Below the pieces are notes generated by a model. The model was not told the DNA's origin. It did no database searches and worked only from the letters and a program-made list of their open reading frames with translations. A stretch of DNA of 64,000 bases, taken from assembly GCA_039096225.1 (NCBI GenBank), contig JBBPEB010000018.1, positions 248,001 through 312,000 on the forward strand, given 5' to 3'. Shown here in pieces: positions 1-31,186 of this stretch (position 1 is the stretch's first letter; the number at the start of each line of letters is the position of its first letter). Both the position numbers and the translations under genes were made by a program. Source of the DNA: Blastocystis sp. Blastoise (lineage: Eukaryota; Sar; Bigyra; Opalinata; Blastocystidae).

Positions 1-1
1 A

Positions 2-58
<57 letters not shown>
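1..58. repeat. (ATT)n microsatellite in ABCC intron
   Basis: About 19 ATT triplets open the window and run to within about 10 bases of the intron acceptor at 67-68. They are intronic, with ATT on the sense strand. The left end is cut off by the window. Confidence 0.95.
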
Positions 59-1784
59 CATTATTTAGATATGCTCATTTTTCTGAAACTCTTGATGGTA
101 TTCCTGTTATTCGGTATATATAAGACTATATAATTCATACCTATTATCTATATGTGTAATATATTCATTATATAGTGCTTTTGGTATGCAAAATTATTTC
201 ATAAATAATAACAATAATAAACTTGATTACAATCAACGTGCTTATTTCTTACAATTTTCTGCTAACTGTTGGCTTGGACTTCGATTAGAATTCGCTGGTA
301 CTTTAATTGTATTCTTTTCCTCTTTCCTTGCTGTACTCGGCAAAGAAACTGGAAATGAACAATTCATAGGTTTAGCAGCTTGTATATAATATATTATTAT
401 ATTTATTATTATTAATATTACTATTATTATAAATTACTTTTTATAATATTCTATATATATAATAATATATAGTATCTATTTCTTATGCATTAAATGTTAC
501 TCAAACACTTAATTGGGTGGTACGAATGGCAGCTGATATGGAAACACAAATTGTTTCTGTAGAAAGAATTAATAGTTATGCTCAATTACCTAAAGAAGCT
601 CCTGAGCATATAGAAGGTCATATTCCTGAAGAATCCTGGCCTTCCCGCGGGGATATAACATTTAAGAATATGTCTATGCGATATCGTCAAGAATTAGAGC
701 CTGTTCTTCATCATATTAATGTTTCTATTAAGGGAGAAGAGAAAGTAGGTGTTGTAGGAAGAACAGGAGCAGGTAAAAGTAGTTTAATGTTAGCATTAAT
801 GAGAATTATAGAATTAGATGAAGGAGAAATAGATATCGATAATATGAATATAAGTGAAATAGGATTACATGATTTAAGAAGTCGTATAGCTATTATTTCC
901 CAAGAACCTGTTTTATTTAGTGGTACCATAAGAGAAAATATAGATCCTTTTGATGAATATAAAGATAGCGATATATGGATTGCTTTAGAAGTATATACTA
1001 TTTATTATTATTATATTATTGTTTTTTTATTATTATATTATATTATTATTATTATATAATTATTTATTATTTTTTATTATTTTTATTATTTTTATTATTT
1101 TTTATTATTATATTATTTATTATATTTTTTTATATATTAATAATAATCATTATTTTCAATAATATACCACATGAGCTCTTTCAACATATAATATAATAAT
1201 ATACTCTATAGCGTGCCCATATGAAAGATGTAATTGCTTCTTCTGATTTAGGTTTATCATCACTAGTAGAAGAGCATGGTAATAATTATAGTGTTGGTCA
1301 ACGTCAGTTATTATGTATAGCTAGAGCATTATTGCATCATACAAAGATTATCTTAATGGATGAAGCTACTGCTTCTATTGATGTTGAAACAGATCTTAAA
1401 ATACAAAAAACAATGAAAGAAGAATTTAAAGATTGTACTGTGATTACTATAGCTCATAGAATACATACTATTATTGATAGTGATAAAGTCATGGTTTTAG
1501 AAGCTGGAGAAGTTAAAGAATTCGAACAACCAGCTCTACTCTTAGAAGATCCTAATACGTATATATATATATTTGTTATTACATTTTATATTAACTATTT
1601 CTATATATAAATATATATATTTGTTATTACATTTTATATTAATTATTTCTATATATATATATATATATATTTGTTATTACATTTTATATTAACTATTTCT
1701 ACATATATATATAGAATATTCTCTGGATTAGTGAATAAATGGCAAAGTGCAAATGAACAACATAATCCTTCTAATGATGAATAA
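1..1784 (+). CDS. ABCC/MRP-type ABC transporter, C-terminal part (5' end outside window)
   Basis: ATP-driven membrane exporter of the ABCC family; only the end of the second membrane domain and the second nucleotide-binding domain are present. Exons: 69-113, 176-381, 473-990, 1212-1558, 1715-1784, with introns of the GTATAT...TAG type. The join of the first two exons gives VIRAFG, the usual ABCC motif at the end of the last membrane domain. The ATP domain shows Walker A GRTGAGKSS, Q-loop SQEPVLFSGTI, signature YSVGQRQL (the ABCC NBD2 form of LSGGQ), Walker B IILMDEATASID and H-loop TIAHR. The protein ends in NPSNDE, then TAA at 1782-1784. The family call is firm; the substrate cannot be inferred. 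Confidence 0.93.
1559..1714 (+). repeat. Intron made of a tandem triplication (~50-57 bp unit)
   Basis: The last ABCC intron holds three near-identical copies of a unit containing TTTGTTATTACATTTTATAT, AACTATTTCT or AATTATTTCT, and a (TA)n spacer. Copies differ by single substitutions and TA-run length. The splice donor (1559) and acceptor (1713-1714) lie at the outer edges. Confidence 0.9.
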
Positions 1785-2297
1785 TCATTATTTATATTCT
1801 TATTTTAATAAAAATATCTTACGATTGTATCTATTTTTTAACTTATTTGTTATGGTGTTGTTTACTATTTTTTTTTTATCGAGTAGCTATATTGTTCATA
1901 AAATACATTTATTTAAATAAAAATACCTTATAAATTGTTTTATCGAAATCATAAATTATGCTTATAATAAATCATGCTCATTTTTTGCTACATGTTTTCA
2001 TATATACCATATACTTTCTAAAATTTGTTGTCAAAATTAGCTAGATTAAAACTTATTGCTTACTTTTCACGAAATCGTAATTAGAGAAACATCACAAAAA
2101 CTTCAAAACTATCTTTTGACAAAAAACAAAACAATGGTATTGAAGGAATAGAACAAATACATACATACAAAAAACAAAAAGACATAGATTATAATTAAAT
2201 AGGAGCATATATATAGACAAAAAAAATGAGAAATATGAATACTTAATAGAAATAAAGATGTATATATATATAGTAATAAAGAAATACCGTAAATTTC
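1785..2297. other. Intergenic between convergent genes
   Basis: About 510 bases between the ABCC stop and the stop of the convergent splicing-factor gene. AT-rich; I see no credible gene, RNA or repeat, only 3' flanks. Confidence 0.7.
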
Positions 2298-3860
2298 TTA
2301 TCGTCTTCTTTTTATATCTCTATATCTATCTCTACTATCACTTCTGCTTCTATGTCTATAGGAACGATCACGGCTATCATGTCTTCTTCTATCTCTATAT
2401 CTATCTCTACTATCACTTCTACTTCTATGTCTATAGGAACGATCACGGCTATCTGGGCTTCTTCTTCTTCTTCTTATTTCTCTGCTATCACTTCTACTTC
2501 TATGTCTATGAACACGATCTTCAACCTTATCAGTAGTAGTAGCAGTAGCAGTAGCAGTAGTGGTAGTAGTAGCGGTAGTAGAACTAGTAGAATTAGTGGA
2601 AGTACTATATAATAATAGTAGAATATAAATATATATATATAAGTTAGTAATAATAAAAGCATAAATGAATACCTTTCAGGTTTAGTCTCAGTTACTTGCT
2701 ATATATATACATAGAATAGGATAAAAATGAATAAATAATATATATATATATACCTTTCCATATTTTTCTTGTAGAGCTAAAAGAGCAGCTTTAGCCTATA
2801 TAAAATATTATATATATACAAATATATGTATATAATAATATGACCATACTTTATCATTAGCTACTTGTTTGTCAACAACTTGAGGTTGAACGGGAACTAT
2901 TTTTATAGGATTCTATACATAAATAATAACATATTATATTAAAAAATAATAAGTATAATAATAAATAAAATAATACTATTAATAATAAATATAATAATAC
3001 TATTATTAATAAATATAATAATAATAATAATAAAAAGAATAAAAAGCAAATAATACTCCATAATAATAATACTAATAAAAAGAATAAAAATCAAATAATA
3101 TACAGATTTCCCTAGTAGATCTGGCTTATTCTTCATAAAGGAAGCTCCAGGACCATAAGCAGTAGGTTGAATAATAGGACCTTGACTTGGACCTACTTTC
3201 AATTGACGATCTCCTACTAATAAGCCACTTAATGCAAGCGCTTCATGAACAGAAGCACGATCTGCAAACTCAATAAATGCAAAACGATTGGCTAAAGAGA
3301 AAATATAGTGAACTAGTTCAATGAAGAGTTCATTAATTCATATATATATATAGTGAATTTATTAATGTAGTATATACTAAAAACATATATACATATATAT
3401 ACCTCCTCCATTAGTATTTAATTTGGTTGAATCTGTTGTAATTTTAACTAAATTAATAACACCACAATTAGAGAAAATTGCGATTAGACCATTTTCATCT
3501 AACTATACACATGAAAAAAAATATTTATAATTGATTATTTTTAGTTACTAGTAATAAAAATAATTCTAAAAAATACTTCATCATGAATATTTCCTATGTA
3601 AATAGTTCTTTCCTTTTGATCTTTGTGAGGATCTTCTTGCTTGGATTTCACAGCCTAAATAAATTCATTATTTATTTTAAAATCATATTTAAACAAAATA
3701 AAAACAAAAATTAATAAAAAAGCCTACTTCTAATCTAGATTCTTGTTGAGACGTTGTAACGTATTTCTATAGACATATAATTCATATTGAAATATAAATA
3801 AAATATTATTAAACAATATACATATTGTAGTAATGCAGAAGTGATACTATTTGAATCCAT
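2298..3860 (-). CDS. RRM plus RS-domain splicing factor, SREK1/SRSF11-like
   Basis: Probable nuclear pre-mRNA splicing regulator of 293 residues. Nine exons (3822-3860, 3728-3766, 3577-3654, 3403-3502, 3104-3291, 2850-2912, 2754-2795, 2673-2698, 2298-2604) sum to a whole number of codons. One RRM near residues 42-120 has RNP2-like TIYIGNI and RNP1-like NRFAFIEFA. It is followed by VHEALALSGLLVGDRQLKV, which resembles the SREK1/SRSF11 type of RRM. Then come a Thr/Ala/Ser-rich spacer and a C-terminal RS domain with near-identical repeats of the type SYRHRSRSDSRDRYRD, ending KRRR. The RS repeats are nearly identical in DNA, so they look recently duplicated. RNA-binding SR-type protein is firm; the exact ortholog is uncertain. 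Confidence 0.88.
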
Positions 3861-4067
3861 TTTTATGATTATTCAATCTATGGCCACTATGTAAAATAGA
3901 AGATATATAAATGAAACACATACAATGTATATTGAATAAGAATAAATAATGCTCTTTTTACACTCTCTTTGGAGTAATTAATTTTACACACATTCTTGTG
4001 AAATAATCATGAAAATTAAGAAAAGAAACAGTTTTAGAATTATCTAGTTTTTTGTCACTAATTTGTG
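3861..4067. promoter_or_regulatory. Short divergent promoter region
   Basis: About 207 bases separate the start codons of the minus-strand splicing factor and the plus-strand small membrane protein, so both promoters must lie here. No specific element is recognisable. Confidence 0.5.
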
Positions 4068-4282
4068 ATGGGTTGGGTTAGAACTGCTTCAATTCTTGCA
4101 GGTACATTTATGGGTGCCATGGTTGGGTTTTATGTTCAAGAAAAATATGTTGTCAAGTATCATGTATGTTTTGTTTTTGTTTTTGTCAGTCTCTAATTAT
4201 TGAACAGAATAGTAGAGAAAAATATATAGAAACTGAAGTAGATAAGAGAATGAAAGATTCTAGTTCTAGTCATTCGTCTTAA
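4068..4282 (+). CDS. Small single-helix membrane protein, possibly STMP1-like
   Basis: A 62-residue protein from two exons (4068-4163 and 4190-4282) joined over a 26-nt intron, GTATGT...TTTGTCAG. The N-terminus MGWVRTASILAGTFMGAMVG is a hydrophobic, glycine-rich helix, then FYVQEKYVVKYH and a charged tail rich in E, K and R, ending SSSSHSS. Length, one N-terminal helix with a GxxxG-like pattern (GTFMGAMVG), and a following Y-x-Q-x-x-Y segment resemble the short mitochondrial membrane microprotein STMP1. That link rests on pattern only. The intron is one of the shortest in the window and is not a TA repeat, unlike its neighbours. Confidence 0.6.
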
Positions 4283-4423
4283 GTTTTGTTTGGTTTTATT
4301 GGTATTCTCATTATTATTGTTGTTGTTTATACGATGAGAAGTTGTTTTGTAGCAAGTTTACCGCTCTTTGTGAATGTATTATTATTTTAAAAAGTTGTTT
4401 TTTAAATAAAGACTTACAAAGTT

Positions 4424-4437
4424 ATTCCCGCGGGAAT
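4424..4437. repeat. GC-rich 14-bp perfect palindrome
   Basis: ATTCCCGCGGGAAT is a perfect palindrome in otherwise AT-rich DNA, downstream of the small membrane-protein gene. Function unknown; it matches a recurrent TCCCGYGGGA-like string in this window. Confidence 0.85.
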
Positions 4438-4663
4438 TTTAGAAATCACACTTTTCAAATAGTTTTTTTTTTGGAATAGATGAAAATTAACATTGCGCAA
4501 TTAGCCATATACATGGTAGCCATGCCCTAGTCTTGATCAGTATGTCTGTAACAGTACGTGATTATTTCCTTTATAAATGATTTATTGTTTTATAGTACTT
4601 TAGCAGGAAATATTAAACGATCCATCAACAAAATTGTCTCTAAGTGGCCTTAAAGATTGATTT

Positions 4664-4967
4664 GTGAAGCTAAGATGCTCTTTGAGTGTTTCTGATCATA
4701 GAAGACTGAGAATCATACCATTTTACGTTAAACAACAACAAAAATATGTTTTTATCCTACTAATAATTTTTTGTGGATTTATCCAACATTTTATCTTTCA
4801 TCATTATCTAGATTATGCACAAAGCATCTCAGGTATGAAAATTCATAAAGAACAAGAATATGATTTGACATTTCTCCATTTATTTCAAAATCAATTTTAT
4901 TTTATTTTTATTAGATCTGGTTGGTAGACGACATCGCTCTATGCTCATTCAGCAATATTCTGCTTGA
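4664..4967 (+). CDS. Probable small membrane protein, 5' exon(s) unresolved
   Basis: The last two exons are credible. One open stretch encodes a basic segment, then YVFILLIIFCGFIQHFIF, a hydrophobic helix, and HHYLDYAQSIS. A GTATGA...ATTAG intron (about 4836-4917) then restores the frame to DLVGRRHRSMLIQQYSA and TGA at 4965-4967. No ATG starts this frame, so at least one upstream exon is missing from the model. A run from 4481 to 4651 could supply it: ATG at 4481 followed by possible 25-39-nt introns, but several splice choices are equally good. Product not recognised. Confidence 0.4.
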
Positions 4968-5600
4968 AAAGAAACTAGTTAGGCTACCCAATTATGGCAA
5001 AAATTGAATTTTTTTTTACAACTCTAAAGATTATTCTTTTAACTCTGAGCGTCATGTTTTTAATAATTAGCATAAGATATGTATTAATTTTCATGTATCC
5101 TTGATAATAAGAATATAGAATAATTTAAAATAATGATATTTAAATATAAGAAGACAAAACAAAAAGGTACATAAATACAAAAAAAAATTAATATTTCTAA
5201 TGGATGCTATAGAATAATAAAACTATATTATATATATAAAATAGTGTATGTATAATCCATAAAAAAAAAGTTACTATATGTGCTATTTATTTAAAGACAT
5301 AATACAAGTAAAACAAAAACATAATTCAACAAAAAATAAACATATATGTAGATGTGTTAAAAAATATATATATTTAACAATAGAATAAGGCAATTATACT
5401 TTTAAAAAATTAAAAAAAAAATAAATGCACACATATATACGGTTATATATATATATATATCAGCATTGTATATAAAAGACACAAATAGTAGATATATATA
5501 TGAATAAAATGATATTAAATGTATTTATAAAAATAAAGAATAAAAATAAAATAAAAGCTATGAAACACTCAGAAAAGGTAGCAATAATTTCAAATGATAA

Positions 5601-5640
<40 letters not shown>

Positions 5641-7399
5641 GGCTACTAGCAACCAAGATTTTAAAAAAGAATTAAAAAAAAGTTTATATAAAAAAAAAAT
5701 AAAGTGAATGTATATATAAAAGAATTTACAAAAATAATATATTAAATATATAGTAATATATAATAATATTTTTTTTAAATGAAAGAAGAAATTGAAAGAC
5801 TGAGAAATGATAAAAAATAAAATAATGCTTGTAAATTATATAGACAAAGTAACATATTAAAATATATACTAAATCTATTTATTGATAAATCTGATTATTT
5901 TGGAACACAAGAGAAAAAATAAAGATATATATATATAACTACATTTAAAAAATAGAAAACAGAATTAAGCTAGTATTTATAGAAAAAGAAAATGATATAT
6001 ATCATAAAAATAATGAAAATTTATATATATATATATCATGAATAATAAAAATTAATATGTTTAAACTAGTGATATTCATGAAAAATTAATATATATATAT
6101 TAATATATATATATATATATATTAATATATATATATATATATACAAGAAATAAAAAAAGGAAATCTTATAAAAGAATATATATATATATAAATAAAATCG
6201 TAAAAAAAATAAGTAAAATAATATTATTATACTGTTATAAAAAGTATCTAAAATATTAATATAATGATCCTATATAATTATATTAATATAATAGAATTAG
6301 AAACGAAAAAATGAATGAGAATAAAACAAATGTAGCAAAATATGATAAACATATATATAGATAAATAAGAACTATCATAAATGCAAATATATAAAATGAA
6401 TAGTAGAAGAAGATAAGAATATAATATTACCAAAATAATATAGTTATATTACATATATATATTATAAAGAAAAGAATAGATGTTTAACAAGTTTTGGTAA
6501 TAAATTTAAAAGAAAACAATAAATTATCAAAGAAAGATTATATATATATATATATACATACATATATATATACAATTGCTATTAAACGAAATACAGAAGA
6601 GAATGTGTTTCGTGTATACATAGAGTCTATTAGAATATATACAGCTATAGAATTATATATAAATATATATAATTATTTAAAATTAAAAAAAAAAGAAAAA
6701 TTCAAAATACAGTGTTCAATCAATAATGATTAAAAAGTAAATAACTAGATATAAGACAATATATAAATATATACGATGAAATATATATATATATTTCTAA
6801 AATAAAAAATAAAAATAAAATATAGTATTGAATAAACTAACTAATTTAAGATGTGCACATTATTATTTAAAAAAAAACAATAATTAAAATTATAAATAAT
6901 GAAATAGAAAGCGAATATCACTCGAGAGAAGTATCGCAAACAAAAACAAAATAAAAACAAAAAATATATATAGAATACAAAACCAATATATATATATAAT
7001 TAACAAGAAAGAAAAATACTTAAATATTAATAAAGAAATAATATAATAAATACAAAAAGAATAATAAAAAGTATAGAACTGCATATAATTGTAAAAATTA
7101 TTAAGGAAAAACAATGAATCGAGGAATATATAAAAAAAATAAATTTATAAGTATCGATAAATAAAGAATAAACACATTGTATCTTAAATTAGTTGTAAAA
7201 GCTAAGAATATTGATATGTATAAAATAATTGCATATACAAAAAATGCATAGAAAAAAATTAAAATAATTACATATAAAAAGCGAATAGAATTATAAAAAA
7301 AAGAATAAAAGATTATGATAAAATATGTTTATCATATGAAATAGAATATTTGAATATAATATATGTAATATATAAATTAGATGTTATATAATGATTATA
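4968..7399. other. Long A-rich, gene-poor 3' flank
   Basis: About 2.4 kb downstream of the zinc-finger gene. It is dominated by A on the plus strand (T on the gene's sense strand), with many short (TA)n runs, for example near 5440-5460, 5607-5635 and 6091-6143. Open frames here are short and of low complexity. I see no RNA gene or mobile element. Confidence 0.7.
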
Positions 7400-11428
<4,029 letters not shown>

Positions 11429-11445
11429 ATAGATAAATATCTGGA

Positions 11446-11802
11446 TTATCTTTTTTTATTATTTAAAGATAAGATAATGTGGCAAAAAGAGCAATATATT
11501 AAAAAATATATATTATTCTTCATAATTATGTAAAATCCGCTAAAGCTTTTCTCCTTTTTAACCAGTTGGCTGAATGCATATGAAATAATAAAGATTACTG
11601 TTAATAAAGCATTATTTCCATGGAAATAATGCTTTATTAAAACAAAATGATTGGAAGTTTTCGACCTAAAAAAAAACAAAATAGTCTTTTCGTTCCATTT
11701 TTCTTCTTCTTCGTTTGACATCAGACTCTTTTTGAGAATAAAAAACTGCCAATTTCTTCCAGGGTATTTGTAAAGAAGCTTTTCTTCATGAATAGCATCC
11801 AC
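11446..11802 (-). CDS. Hypothetical 118-codon ORF, doubtful
   Basis: Open frame ending 18 bases before the zinc-finger start codon, same strand. Its N-terminus, MDAIHEEKLLYKYPGRNWQF, is coding-like, but the rest is hydrophobic and low-complexity and part is encoded by a 40-bp palindrome. It is longer than chance would readily give at this AT content, yet it resembles no family I know and lies where the downstream promoter should be. It may be a degenerate exon or chance. Confidence 0.25.
   Translation of the reverse strand: MDAIHEEKLLYKYPGRNWQFFILKKSLMSNEEEEKWNEKTILFFFRSKTSNHFVLIKHYFHGNNALLTVIFIISYAFSQLVKKEKSFSGFYIIMKNNIYFLIYCSFCHIILSLNNKKR
11601..11640. repeat. 40-bp perfect palindrome
   Basis: TTAATAAAGCATTATTTCCA is followed at once by its exact reverse complement (centre between 11620 and 11621, CCATGG). 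Symmetry ends at 11600/11641. It lies about 170 bases upstream of the zinc-finger start codon. Confidence 0.97.
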
Positions 11803-13330
11803 TTTGTCAATGGTAATTCACAAATTATTCGTTTTTTTTTTGTAGTATATTATTATATTTTAAAATTATATCATTCTCTTTAATATATGCTAGATCAATG
11901 TAGTTCAATGTTTTTCTTCTTGATGGTTTTTTTCATGTTTTACCAAAAAATGCTCCATTTTTAAAAGATAAAGTTTAAAATAAAATCTTCGTCTTAATCT
12001 ATATATTCATTTTTCAGTTATAGACACAGAATATGTTACAAGAAATGAATATTTTAAAGCAAATAATTAGAAAGAAAACGAAACATCAAAAGATTTTATA
12101 ATAGGTCAACTTAATTTAAAGAACAAATGAAACACATTCATTTGCCTCCAAAGCGTTAACATATTCATTCATTTTTATCATTTATTCTTGTTTATCTTCA
12201 TTAATCAAAAGTACGGTACATTATATAATATATATCCCCTTATTTTTTTTGTTGTTTTCTTTTTATAAACTTTCTTAACATATTATGACTTGTATTGACT
12301 TAAAAGACAATACCATTTGACATGGGATGGTTCATCATACCAATTGGAGATTTCATTATAACAAATGGACAAGTATCGCTTCAATTAATGCTGCCAACAG
12401 CATTCAATAATTGATTTCATGTCTTTGGATTGGGCAACAGAATCTGAAAAATCTTGGGTTAAAATGAAAGTCATTTGTTAGCAATCATTACGTGTTTCAT
12501 TGTCGTTTCTTGCCGTTATTATAATCTCTCTATTTTGACCGTGAACCACTGTTTCCAGACGTTTTTTCTGTTGAAATAAAATGCTTTTTAGAAGAGATTC
12601 TTCAATTTTTTTTTATTTCTTTTAAGGAAAACACAAGAAAATTATTTAAAATGATTTATAGAGCCATTCCAACTGTTTCTTTGTTCAGAGAATGATATTT
12701 ATTAAGGTAAAATGGATACATTCTATAAATAAGTATTGATATCCATAATATCAATATTAAAAAGTGATGTTCTCATATCTACAAATACAAAATTACATTT
12801 ATATTCTTCGGTTCATTAAATATTTATGTTAATATATAAAAACAACACGAAAAGAATGATAGTTTCTCTTATATATATGTACAAAACATTATATAACAAA
12901 AAACAATAATTTATTTAGGATTTGAGATATTTTATTATAATAAATAATAAATAAAAGAAAGAACAGGGTTATTCAAGTTTCTTAATAAAATCCAGCCTAG
13001 ATTAGCTAAGGATACAAATAGAAATAGAATAAAAAATGAAGAAAACAAAAAAAAAAAGTAAAACAGAATAAAATACCCATAAAAAAGTAATGTACATTAA
13101 ATAAGGATAAAATTGAAAATATATATAGAATAATATATACATAGAATAAGCTGCAAGAATGAATAATTTATTAAAAAAAAGAAACACATATAATCATATT
13201 ATATATTAAGCAAATATTGATTAATAAAGAATAGGGTTATATATATACATAAAGAATAGTATAACAATTAAAAAAAATATATATATATGTATGTAGAATA
13301 TTAGTTTATGAATTCTTTATATAAATGATA

Positions 13331-18535
<5,205 letters not shown>

Positions 18536-19604
18536 ATTACTATAAATCGCCTTCAAATATGGTCTTTAAAAATTATATGACATCAATTTTTTCGTGGTGG
18601 TTTTGTCACTCAAGAAAAAAAAGTAAAAAAGAAATAATTTTCTATCTTGACGAAAAACATGGGACTTCTTGAGTTACTCCCATATATTTGAAAATAATCA
18701 GAAATATATTTTTTTGTGTTTATTGAGAAGAACTTCCATTCTATTGGTTTAGATTCAAACGTTGTTCCCTTTTTATTCATTTTCTGGATTCAAAAACAAT
18801 TATGATTTTTTTCTTTTTTTCTCCTAAAATATCATTTATATTCGTAAATTCATTCGTAATTAAATGATTCTCAGATTATTTCAGACATTGTTATGTTTAA
18901 CTAAAAAAATACTCTAAAATAAAACCAAATCCTCTCATTATTATTCTTTATTTTTTAAAAGAATTCAATTCATCATTTTATTCATAAGATTCTCATACAT
19001 ATATGTAGAACAGTTGTTATAATCAATTAAATATAGACCAAACAAAATCTGTACAAAGTTTTGTTTATATATTATACGCACTTATGACTAATAAAATTAA
19101 TCTTGTTATATCACATACATTCTAAAAGAAGATATTATGAAATAGAACTAATAAATCGGTGTGGGTCGATAATTATTTCTTGCTATTTATGATATTATGA
19201 TTTCATTTTATTATTTAAGAATGTAGAAACATGTAATAAAACAAAAGTCATAAATAATAATGTTTAAATTAATAAGATTTTTAATAAAATGGAATATTGC
19301 TTTAACAAGTATATTGTTTTAATAAGATGAGAAATATATAAACATAGAGAATATTCAGAATAAATACTTTGAACTATGAAAGAATTAATAATTATAATAA
19401 GAAATTCTAAAATAGTTACATAACGTAATAAAGTTTTTTTTTTTAGCTAAAATAAAAATATTAAATAATATAAATAATGTTTGCAGCACATATATAAGAG
19501 AATAATGTTGATAAAATATAATATATATATATATATATTAGAAATGAAAGATTATACTAAAATATACACATATATTAAAGATAATAAAAATATATATATA
19601 TATA
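18536..19604. other. Intergenic: ISWI promoter and ABCA 3' flank
   Basis: About 1.07 kb. AT-rich with no credible gene. The part from about 19250 is A-rich 3' flank of the ABCA gene. Confidence 0.65.
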
Positions 19605-30207
<10,603 letters not shown>

Positions 30208-31186
30208 ATTATATTAACAATATGTATTTTAAAAAATTCACTTATATAAATTTTCTTCTAAATATTTGGTAATTACTAAATTTAAACTACACTTAATAAA
30301 TATAGGATAATTTCTTTAGTAAAGCGATCATTTTATAGTATTGTGTTTTTTTTGTCAAACCTGTTGGACGAACTAAACAATTCTTTTCACTAAAAATAGA
30401 TAACAAAATAATATTATTTGATTCGATAATATCCTTAAAATATCCAATAAAACAATTAAGGAGAAACCAACAAAAATGAATACTAAGAAAAATAAAAAAA
30501 ATATTTTTTATCATTATTATTTAGTAATTGGCAATGACGTTACTTTCATATTGAAGAAAGTGTGTCATTGCATACGAATAAGATTTTTCTTTTAGTATTA
30601 CAACAACGTTTTGATTCACAAAATTTTTACAATTCGTGAGTGTTGTTATATCATGGATATATAACAATAGTTATCTTACTGATTTCGAGATTTTTCTACT
30701 GATTCCATGAGAATAATTGTCTTGTAATACTGTTAGAATAATAGCCTTTGATTCATCACATATGCTTGTATAGAACAATATATAGTCTCTTCTTAGAACC
30801 CTTTTAATACAACACATGATGAGCATTTCTCAACGAAACAGTCATATATCACAATAGTTCTGTATTATACATTTGTTTTCAGCATTCTTATGGCTAACAT
30901 ATCTAGAGATACAACGTACTTAGTTTGTTTTAGTAGATCCACTTTAAGGTCAGTTCATTTGTCCTTTAGTAAAAAAAAAAAGAAATGCTAATAAATGAAA
31001 TCTTGTTCTAACGATGAATTAAATAAGAAAAAGTATAAAGAAAAAAGTAAAAATACACACACGATTTGTTATTGTTTTCAAAAACTATTTTAACATAACA
31101 ATACATTCAACATAGATTCAATGAGAGGGACTGAGTATAAATATATTAATATAACTTTCATTTAAATGTTTTAATCCAAGAAATGA
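30208..31186. other. Intergenic: ABCA promoter and TBCE 3' flank
   Basis: About 980 bases, less A-skewed than other flanks. It should contain the ABCA promoter; no specific element or gene recognised. Confidence 0.6.

Larger units (their letters stand above)
11429..13330. other. Intergenic: zinc-finger gene promoter and ISWI 3' flank
   Basis: About 1.9 kb. Besides the doubtful ORF and the 40-bp palindrome, 12310-12560 is less AT-biased and holds two short unassigned frames, one starting MGWFIIPIGD. An inverted repeat TATTGATAT/ATATCAATA lies near 12737-12759. The last ~500 bases are A-rich 3' flank. No firm gene seen. Confidence 0.6.

Noticed and set aside
4481-4570. Resemblance of TTGCGCA...GTAGCCATG to the 5' end of U4 snRNA
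   Set aside because: Only two short blocks match; the expected 5' stem-loop, U6-pairing stem and Sm site could not be drawn, and the ATG frame here is an alternative explanation.
12320-12480. Short plus-strand frames starting MGWFIIPIGD and MSLDWATESE
   Set aside because: Each is under 35 codons with no credible splice partner or family resemblance; possibly coding but unsupported.
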